Positions 5,508 to 6,176 of a stretch of DNA of 6,176 nucleotides are shown in pieces (position 1 is the stretch's first letter; the number at the start of each line of letters is the position of its first letter). The DNA comes from Paracoccaceae bacterium (GTDB taxonomy: Bacteria; Pseudomonadota; Alphaproteobacteria; Rhodobacterales; Rhodobacteraceae). The DNA lies in the NCBI GenBank assembly GCA_023263735.1, contig JALQUQ010000166.1, positions 1 through 6,176 on the forward strand. The letters are read 5' to 3'. A program made the translations under genes and the position numbers. The notes under the pieces were generated by a model. The model worked only from the letters and a program-made list of their open reading frames with translations, did not search any database and had not been told where the DNA came from.

Positions 5508-5545
5508 AAAATGAAAAACCGGCCCCGTTTTGCACGGCGCCGGTT
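5508..5545 (-). terminator. Intrinsic terminator of purB
   Basis: On the minus strand AACCGGC (5545-5539) pairs with GCCGGTT (5523-5517). One mismatch then separates an inner stem (CCGT / ACGG, 5525-5528 with 5534-5537) and a 5-base loop. The run TTTTTCATTTT (5518-5508) follows directly. It begins 29 bases after the purB stop codon. Stem plus T run make this the best terminator in the window, and it separates purB from the TPR gene. A smaller hairpin (GTTCC 5553-5557 / GGAAC 5562-5566) lies between the stop codon and the terminator. Confidence 0.85.
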
Positions 5546-5574
5546 GATCGGTGTTCCTTGGGGAACGGTGGGGA

Positions 5575-6176
5575 TCAGGCCCCGAAGACCCGTTTGAAAA
5601 TCGTATCGACATGCTTGGTGTGATAGGCCATGTCGAATTTCTCGTTGATGCCATCGACACCAAGCGCCGCGACCACATCGGCATCGGCCAAAAGCTGTTC
5701 GCGGAAATCGACGCGATCTTCCCAGACCTTGAGCGCGTTGCGCTGCACCATGGTATAGGCATCCTCGCGGCTGACGCCCGCTTGGGTCAGGGCCAAAAGA
5801 ACGCGCTGCGACATGACCAAGCCGGGGAATTTGTTCATGTTGTCCAGCATGTTCTGCGGGAAGATCAGCATTTTATCGACAACGCCGGTCAGACGGTTCA
5901 GCGCGAAATCCAAGGTGATCGTCGCATCCGGCCCGATCATCCGTTCGACCGAGGAATGCGAGATATCGCGTTCATGCCACAGCGCCACGTTTTCCATCGC
6001 CGGAACCACAGCCATGCGCACCAGACGGGCCAGACCGGTCAGGTTTTCGGTCAGCACCGGGTTTTTCTTGTGCGGCATCGCGGACGAGCCCTTTTGGCCC
6101 ATCGAAAAGAATTCCGCGCCTTCCAGCACTTCGGTCCGCTGCATGTGGCGGATTTCGATGGCGACGTTTTCGATGC
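5575..6176 (-). CDS. purB: Adenylosuccinate lyase PurB, C-terminal part (5' end outside window)
   Basis: PurB cleaves SAICAR to AICAR plus fumarate, and adenylosuccinate to AMP plus fumarate, in cytoplasmic purine synthesis. The 199 C-terminal residues are seen, of about 430-435 in the short Bacillus-like form. The fumarate lyase signature GSSAMPHKKNP is intact (encoded at 6058-6090); its serine belongs to the flexible catalytic loop. HERDISHSSVER (5941-5976) and the following MIGPDATITLDFALNR are also typical. The frame is already open at the window edge (IENVAIEIRH before MQRTEV), so the Met at 6142-6144 is internal and not a start. The protein ends in TIFKRVFGA at a TGA (5575-5577). A terminator follows 29 bases later. 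Confidence 0.97.
   Translation of the reverse strand, partial: IENVAIEIRHMQRTEVLEGAEFFSMGQKGSSAMPHKKNPVLTENLTGLARLVRMAVVPAMENVALWHERDISHSSVERMIGPDATITLDFALNRLTGVVDKMLIFPQNMLDNMNKFPGLVMSQRVLLALTQAGVSREDAYTMVQRNALKVWEDRVDFREQLLADADVVAALGVDGINEKFDMAYHTKHVDTIFKRVFGA

Noticed and set aside
5433..5762. Upstream extension of the TPR frame into the end of purB
   Set aside because: It would cross the purB terminator and part of purB itself, while ATG 5432 has a ribosome site and begins a signal peptide.

Overview
The window reads as chromosomal DNA of an alphaproteobacterium, most likely a Rhodobacterales/Rhodobacteraceae member. The evidence is the GC-rich sequence, the alphaproteobacterial style of the FliG-like protein, and the aconitase / DUF1223 and purB / TPR neighbour pairs, which I recall from that family. 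It looks like ordinary core chromosome: I see no mobile element, CRISPR array, tRNA or rRNA. Genes are dense and no gene-free stretch exceeds about 270 bases.

Layout from left to right: (1) 1-657, minus strand, the N-terminal part of aconitase AcnA, cut by the window edge. (2) 658-922, a divergent intergenic region with a compact palindromic site (738-753) that looks like a GntR-type operator. (3) 923-1624, plus strand, an exported DUF1223 thioredoxin-like protein with a CxxC motif. (4) 1632-2507 and 2504-3382, minus strand, a DMT/EamA transporter followed by an LpxL/HtrB-type acyltransferase, overlapping by ATGA. (5) 3487-4578, minus strand, a lone FliG-type flagellar motor switch protein. 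(6) 4667-4825, minus strand, a 52-residue exported Cys-containing protein starting at GTG. (7) 4881-5432, minus strand, an exported TPR protein. (8) 5575-6176, minus strand, the C-terminal third to half of adenylosuccinate lyase PurB, followed by a clear intrinsic terminator.

Six genes (purB to the acyltransferase) run in the same direction, but terminator-like hairpins and gaps split them. PurB ends at its own terminator. The TPR gene and the small exported gene form a likely pair with a hairpin between them. FliG stands alone with a leader of about 88 bases. The transporter and acyltransferase are translationally coupled. The DUF1223 gene converges on the acyltransferase with only 7 bases between stop codons.

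The most interesting observation is that the two adjacent exported proteins (TPR and 52 aa) share a short two-cysteine motif of the same spacing, although they are otherwise unlike each other. Second is the lone FliG, whose middle-domain EHPQ motif is changed while the charged residues of the torque helix are kept. I do not see a convincing novel multi-gene system here.
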